This document shows, piece after piece, positions 35,342 through 39,659 of a stretch of 39,659 bases of DNA; the stretch's first letter is position 1; each line of letters starts with the position of its first letter. Source of the stretch: a virus; IMG/VR virus record IMGVR_UViG_3300042868_005031, positions 1-39,659 of that record. One strand, 5' to 3'. The notes beneath the pieces are model-generated. The model had not been told where the DNA came from. It did no database searches and was given only the letters and a program-made list of their open reading frames with translations. The translations under genes and the position numbers were made by a program.

Positions 35342-36889
35342 TTATGGGAATCCAGAGCTGGCTATACTAGATGCTGCCGAGGCACCACTTGCAAAATTAC
35401 TAACAGCATTACTTATACCAACTCCTAATAATGCTAGAGAACCACCAAGTACTATATTTTTAAGAGCATTATTGCCAGAGCCGTTTGGACCAGGGCGGGT
35501 GCCGTCTGAGTTTTGCCATGGTTCGTGGCCAGGTACCACAGTACAGGTACTGGCCACGGCATCATCTTGCAGTTCCCAGCGTGTGCCACTGAATTGCACA
35601 TCCGGGAAATCTTTAGGCATAGTCGGTATCACAGGGATTGGTATTGGAGGTTTGCCGCTGTTTAGTTTCAGCATACCCAATCCAACAATGCTGGTGATAC
35701 TAGGCGAACCAATGGTCAATGGGCCGCCTGACGATATTGTTGTTGTTGCCATACCAGTGATACTTAAAAATCCATTGGTCTTTAGAGAGGCTCCAGTCAT
35801 ACCCGAAATACCAACAGATGCTAAACTAGATATGTTTACACCCTTTGACCCTTGTATGTTTACTGCTCCGCCGCTGTGTATGTTTACTAACGTGTCACTA
35901 TGTAAATTTAATGCCCCCACAGTGCGCAGATTAAATCCTGCATATCCGTACATATTAATCATACCGTTGTTACTAAATTCCATCCAATGGTATCCGCTAG
36001 CACTGCCTATATAGAATACTTGCTCAGTATCGTTCATTAATATCTGATGTCCCGCAGATGTGCGCAGTCTAATCAATTGATCTGTTCCGTCGGCGGCTGC
36101 CCCATCATCCATAACAAATTGGTGACCACCTTTGCGCATTATAACCTGCTGAGGATTGTCTTTGACTTGATCTGTGGTTGTAGCTTTGCGTCCCGGAGTA
36201 CTTATACCATATACATTACTAGGACTTTCTCTTAGACTACTTGAACTAATAGAACCGCGAATTTTATCTCTATCTAACCCTTGTCCTATTAACAAAGAAC
36301 TTTGGTATTCGTGAAAGTATCTGGGTGTTTTTTCCAAGCCGTCGGCATCAAATGCTTTAGGTGATGCTGTACTGGATTCTACCACTGGTAGTATACTGTC
36401 AGGTCCCAGGTATGGAGTTACTGGACTGTCTGTGGGTGCTGTAGTATTTTCTGAACCACCGATGTTTCTGGCTAGACCGGGAACCATATGGTGTGTTGGG
36501 CTGTCATAAACACAAGCGAACCAATAACCACGATCTCTCGATCCTGCAACAAATGTAACTAAAACTTGGCACCCAATATCAGGAGGTACAAACCACATAC
36601 CGTAACTTTGACCCACTGTGTTTGCATTATCAGGAAGAAGTTGACTATCTGTTCCGTAGGTTGTTCCATAGAACGGACTTGCATAACTAACTGTAGTTTG
36701 CGAATTTGGATCTTCTAGGTCGTCGCCCCAGTCCGGGATATAAACCAGTAGCTGTCCCATCCTTGAACCTTCAACGTGTTTTACTACCGTTGCCACATAC
36801 GGGCCTGGATCAATTGTGGTGCCGGCTTTTTTACTGTCAGCGGTATATGACGTACTGCCTGCCGACGATCGTTCTGCGTTACTTGCCAT
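35342..36889 (-). CDS. Baseplate central spike, gp5/VgrG-like
   Basis: 515 residues. Residues about 28-140 are an OB-fold spike-base domain (GPYVATVVKHVEGSRMGQLL, VYIPDWG, then GMWFVPPDIGCQVLVTFVAG, GYWFACVYD). Residues about 235-330 (KGGHQFVMDD, HQILMNDTEQVFYIG) lead into a repeat-rich region (NLHSDTLVNIHSGGAVNIQG, KGVNIS) typical of the intertwined beta-helix needle of gp5 and VgrG. The C-terminus is Ala/Ser/Gly-rich. There is no T4-type lysozyme domain between OB fold and needle. It would form the trimeric membrane-piercing tip under the hub. A candidate late promoter lies just upstream. Confidence 0.86.
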   Translation of the reverse strand: MASNAERSSAGSTSYTADSKKAGTTIDPGPYVATVVKHVEGSRMGQLLVYIPDWGDDLEDPNSQTTVSYASPFYGTTYGTDSQLLPDNANTVGQSYGMWFVPPDIGCQVLVTFVAGSRDRGYWFACVYDSPTHHMVPGLARNIGGSENTTAPTDSPVTPYLGPDSILPVVESSTASPKAFDADGLEKTPRYFHEYQSSLLIGQGLDRDKIRGSISSSSLRESPSNVYGISTPGRKATTTDQVKDNPQQVIMRKGGHQFVMDDGAAADGTDQLIRLRTSAGHQILMNDTEQVFYIGSASGYHWMEFSNNGMINMYGYAGFNLRTVGALNLHSDTLVNIHSGGAVNIQGSKGVNISSLASVGISGMTGASLKTNGFLSITGMATTTISSGGPLTIGSPSITSIVGLGMLKLNSGKPPIPIPVIPTMPKDFPDVQFSGTRWELQDDAVASTCTVVPGHEPWQNSDGTRPGPNGSGNNALKNIVLGGSLALLGVGISNAVSNFASGASAASSIASSGFP

Positions 36890-36914
36890 TTATGTGTATT
36901 CCGTATTTTACTTT

Positions 36915-36922
36915 AATTTATA
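36915..36922 (-). promoter_or_regulatory. Candidate T4-type late promoter of the spike gene
   Basis: Minus-strand TATAAATT, one mismatch from the T4 late box TATAAATA, ends 25 nt before the ATG of the spike gene in a 44-nt gap. Spacing gives a normal short leader. No further evidence. Confidence 0.45.
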
Positions 36923-36933
36923 GGGTGCCGGCG

Positions 36934-39159
36934 CTATTCATCTGTTCTTTCGGCTATAGCTGTACTTTGTGCTGGTGCAACAAAATCTGAGTTGATTAGC
37001 CTCGACATAGTTAAAACCTGCGTAAATTTACCACTAACAAACTTATTGTCAATATCTCTTATAACATATTGTCCCCCAAACAACGAAGGAGTTACACCAA
37101 TTGGGGGGTACACTAGCCCTTGACCTGTGATATCTAAGTCCATATCAATTGGGGTATTAATAATCAAACTAATAGGAACCATACCAGTATCAAATCTTAT
37201 ATGCCCGTATTTTTCGGCAAATTCAGCTTGGCTAACTCCGCTTATATTATTATAATTTATTGCATCTACAGGGTCGGGGGTATAAAACCAATCATCTTGT
37301 TTTAGTAGTGTAGGGTCGCCAAGTATAGTTAGTTTCACATCAATCATTGCAGCTTCGTTGTATACGCCGCGCCTAATAATATCCATCATTTGTTGTGCGT
37401 CAGAACTATCAATGATATTCAATCCAGCAGTGGAGTTTTGGTCGCCACGAACTGCTCTTACTCTACTTTCTGATACTGTACCCACTGCTCTAAATGCCGG
37501 GATAAGTGCTTTAAACAGAGACGGTGTTAACATGGGATTGGGCAATAGGCTTTTATATATTGAAAGAGCTGTTGACTTAGAAGCAGTTTGTGCGGCCACT
37601 GAATTTGTGTACTTCATGACTGTAACAAAATAGCTAGTATCAAAGTCTATTTTTAAATCAATTACATCACTGTTGCCACCAGTGTACAAATATTCGTATT
37701 TTTTAACAGTATGCGGACTAGAATCTACAAACTGCGGCAATGCCGGATGTTCAGTTCTCCAATTATCGTAGGGCCTGATATTAATGATCATTTTTTTAGC
37801 GCGGGTGTTACGCAAAGGATCTACATCTCCTATTTCCATCTTAGCTGTAGTTTTAAATGCTTTAAATACCTGAGTTTGAGTAAGACTATTAATTATCGTC
37901 GGAGTTGTACCTCCTGCTGGCGTTTGATTTGCCAATGCAATAGATAATTGATCATTGAGATATCTGCTATGCGACATTATTTTTGTAATGATTGACGTAA
38001 TCTTTGTACCGGCAGGTATGTTAAAAGAAGTTTCCTTAATATTAATTAAATTACTTCCAGGATCACCTCGGCTCAATGATATATTGGTTTCATTGAGTAT
38101 TTTTGAATCACCTATCACTGGATCAATTTTAAATTCAATTTGATCCGGTATTCCCATAAATCGTTTAGCAACTTGTGTTTTCCAGTAATCATTTAAGTTG
38201 GTTGCTAGACTGGTAAAAAATTCATTGACTGTCGACACTCCCTCGACACTGATATCCTTATCCAAGAATCCGTATTCTTTCATATACGACAAGTGAGCAT
38301 AAGGAGCAAAGGTAACCTTATACTCGGTTCCTTTATTGCTAAGATTTATCTTTACTTGGTTAAGGATTATAGGAAATCTTTTTCTAAATTTTTTATTAAC
38401 TGGCATCGGCCGACCTGCATCGTCATATCCTTTAAAATCTAACTGAAGTATAAATGGCTGTTCTGTCCAATTTTTAAATTGATATCCGTCGTAACTAGCA
38501 GCAACCAATTGATCAATGAATGTAATTCCAATTGGCTCAATTATTGTCATTGACCCTTGTATTAGATTTGTACTTTCTTGAGACAGGCCGCCTGTAGGGC
38601 CTGTCTTAAAATTAACTTCTTGTATATTATAATTTAATCCCAGAGTTCCGGGTATGCGTCGATTTGGATACAGCCCACTATCTTCAGCAACCACATAACT
38701 TTTTGGGCCAAATTCCCATTCTTGCGCCGTTGATACATCTTTGGCGGCGCCCAGTGTTTTAATTTCATCAACATCAGTCCACCACAAACTCCAGGAGTAT
38801 GTATACGAAGCAAATCTATGTAATGGATTGGGTACTAAATTCGTAGGTTTTTGTTGTTTTAATTGGCCAGGTACTGAGGTCGCTGGTGGCGCAGTATTTG
38901 GTGCCGGCTCTTCGTCAACTGTTAAATCAACTCCACCGGGGTGCATTGGTGCATTTCCGGGTATTGTGATATCGCTAGTAACACTGGTCACTGGCAGAAG
39001 CAACGACTGGGCCGATATTCGTCCTGCAGGATCAATGATTTGTTGTGTAGTTGAAGTAGTGGTACCGGATGCTTCTGTAACAACTACTGTGCTGGTTACA
39101 AGTTGGCCGCCTGGCCCCAAATCTGGAAGTGGTTGTACTGATTGAGAAAAGGTTGCCAC
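36934..39159 (-). CDS. Baseplate hub protein candidate (gp27 position)
   Basis: 741 residues with a GTG start 3 nt after the gp53 stop; the next methionine is about 70 residues in and leaves a large gap. The first ~110 residues are Thr/Pro/Val-rich and low complexity. The following region (MTIIEPIGITFIDQLVAASY, WTEQPFILQLDFKGYDDAG, RFPIILNQVKINLSNKGTEY, VTFAPYAH) is beta-rich and resembles tube- and hub-type domains of large T4-like aquatic phages. It directly precedes the gp5-like spike, the place expected for the gp27 hub that holds the spike. Homology to gp27 is inferred from position and fold type, not from a recognised motif. Confidence 0.6.
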   Translation of the reverse strand: MATFSQSVQPLPDLGPGGQLVTSTVVVTEASGTTTSTTQQIIDPAGRISAQSLLLPVTSVTSDITIPGNAPMHPGGVDLTVDEEPAPNTAPPATSVPGQLKQQKPTNLVPNPLHRFASYTYSWSLWWTDVDEIKTLGAAKDVSTAQEWEFGPKSYVVAEDSGLYPNRRIPGTLGLNYNIQEVNFKTGPTGGLSQESTNLIQGSMTIIEPIGITFIDQLVAASYDGYQFKNWTEQPFILQLDFKGYDDAGRPMPVNKKFRKRFPIILNQVKINLSNKGTEYKVTFAPYAHLSYMKEYGFLDKDISVEGVSTVNEFFTSLATNLNDYWKTQVAKRFMGIPDQIEFKIDPVIGDSKILNETNISLSRGDPGSNLINIKETSFNIPAGTKITSIITKIMSHSRYLNDQLSIALANQTPAGGTTPTIINSLTQTQVFKAFKTTAKMEIGDVDPLRNTRAKKMIINIRPYDNWRTEHPALPQFVDSSPHTVKKYEYLYTGGNSDVIDLKIDFDTSYFVTVMKYTNSVAAQTASKSTALSIYKSLLPNPMLTPSLFKALIPAFRAVGTVSESRVRAVRGDQNSTAGLNIIDSSDAQQMMDIIRRGVYNEAAMIDVKLTILGDPTLLKQDDWFYTPDPVDAINYNNISGVSQAEFAEKYGHIRFDTGMVPISLIINTPIDMDLDITGQGLVYPPIGVTPSLFGGQYVIRDIDNKFVSGKFTQVLTMSRLINSDFVAPAQSTAIAERTDE

Positions 39160-39162
39160 GAA

Positions 39163-39465
39163 TTACAGCCCCAGAGATATTTTTACTACTTCTTTGTTGG
39201 GCAAATATATCACCCTCGGGGCAATAAAATCAAACAATGGATCTTTAAGAATATCTGGATTTCTTAAAGTAAATACCCACCAAAGATTAGTATCGCCGTA
39301 TAAGTCATATGCTAAAAGATCTGGGCGACGGTTATATAATGTATCAATTTGATACAAGGCGTCGCTGGGGTCTGGATTTATTGTTTTACCAGCCCACAGG
39401 TCCAAAAATGTGCCCCATAATCCTGTTCCCGAATATAAACTAGTTTTAGAGTATGTAGCTGACAT
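39163..39465 (-). CDS. Baseplate wedge protein, gp53-like
   Basis: 100 residues. The conserved core RPDLLAYDLYGDTNLWWVFT, then RNPDILKDP and DFIAPRVIYLP, is the gp53 signature. In T4, gp53 bridges wedges and completes the inner baseplate. The start is placed at 39465 and not at the longer 39501 because the later ATG has a strong CGGAGGA ribosome-binding site 8 nt upstream and overlaps the preceding stop by one base (TAATG). The 12 extra residues of the longer frame would lie inside the preceding gene and look like its shadow. It opens the recognisable baseplate cluster. Confidence 0.9.
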   Translation of the reverse strand: MSATYSKTSLYSGTGLWGTFLDLWAGKTINPDPSDALYQIDTLYNRRPDLLAYDLYGDTNLWWVFTLRNPDILKDPLFDFIAPRVIYLPNKEVVKISLGL

Positions 39466-39659
39466 TAAATAAATCCTCCGGGTCCACCGCCTGTGGTCCA
39501 TTGACCACCTTGGCTAGTTCCATAAACAGTAACTCCGCCATTGGCAAATGGAGAATTAATAAGAGCACCTTTACTAAAGTCCCTGAGACTAAATCCTTGG
39601 CTCTGTGAAAGTCTGCTGTATATTGGCTGCAAGGTTAGTGTGATAGTACTCTTTGTTGG
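39465..39659 (-). CDS. C-terminal end of an unidentified, probably virion, protein
   Basis: A stop-free minus-strand frame of 64 codons entering from the right edge and ending in TAA, which shares a base with the gp53 ATG. The end is Gly/Thr/Ser-rich (GVTVYGTSQGGQWTTGGGPG), as in structural proteins, and its tail encodes the gp53 ribosome-binding site. The 5' part lies outside the window and the family is not recognisable. It is probably another tail or baseplate protein because it is co-oriented and coupled. Confidence 0.6.
   Translation of the reverse strand, partial: PTKSTITLTLQPIYSRLSQSQGFSLRDFSKGALINSPFANGGVTVYGTSQGGQWTTGGGPGGFI

Noticed and set aside
39466-39501. Upstream start for the gp53-like gene
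   Set aside because: The extra 12 residues fall inside the preceding reading frame, and the strong ribosome-binding site points to the ATG at 39465.
1-39659. tRNA genes, CRISPR array, integrase or attachment site
   Set aside because: None seen. The direct repeats found lie within genes or at gene junctions and do not have spacer structure.

Overview
The window is a contiguous piece of a tailed phage with a contractile tail (T4-like myovirus), or a prophage or metagenomic contig of one. All supported genes lie on the minus strand and read from the right end to the left end. I saw no tRNA, integrase, CRISPR array or plus-strand gene. Base composition is AT-leaning, and the gene families (gp53, gp25 and gp6 baseplate wedge proteins, collar-type fibers, N-terminal-twitch radical SAM proteins, marine-phage-type glycosyltransferases) suggest a phage of an aquatic bacterium. 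The sequence does not identify the host.

Region 1, about 39659 to 31185, is the baseplate module: the end of an unidentified gene, a gp53-like wedge protein, a hub candidate in gp27 position, a gp5-like spike without an internal lysozyme domain, a small putative wall hydrolase, gp25 and an enlarged gp6-like wedge protein. Region 2, 31185 to 19303, is one 3960-residue gene in gp7 position. It carries an FG-GAP-like repeat stretch and several aromatic CBM5/12-like modules. Region 3, 19306 to 10617, holds a small structural protein, three fibers sharing one N-terminal anchor domain, a glycine-rich adhesin interrupted by a DUF4214-like segment, and two tandem paralogous virion proteins.

Region 3 ends at a hairpin plus T-run terminator (10559-10590). 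A consensus-like sigma70 promoter is threaded through this hairpin, with its -10 element in the loop. Region 4, 10542 to 1, is therefore probably a separate transcription unit. Its genes nearly all overlap, many as ATGA: a small unknown protein, two related GT-A-like proteins, a small unknown protein, a third glycosyltransferase-like protein with a DGDN motif, a compact AMP-forming acyl/aryl ligase, a radical SAM protein, an SGNH-hydrolase-like protein, and four more radical SAM proteins, the last cut by the window edge.

Regions 1 to 3 together would build the tail and host-recognition apparatus. Region 4 looks like a dedicated tailoring pathway: activation of a carboxylate, radical chemistry, esterase or acyl-transfer chemistry, and glycosyl transfer. 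It could act on host-surface glycan, on the phage's own adhesins, or on an unknown small molecule or peptide, and the sequence does not decide between these. The five-enzyme radical SAM array with its ligase and SGNH partner, the SGNH gene bounded by a duplicated gene junction, and the promoter-in-terminator switch are the most unusual parts.
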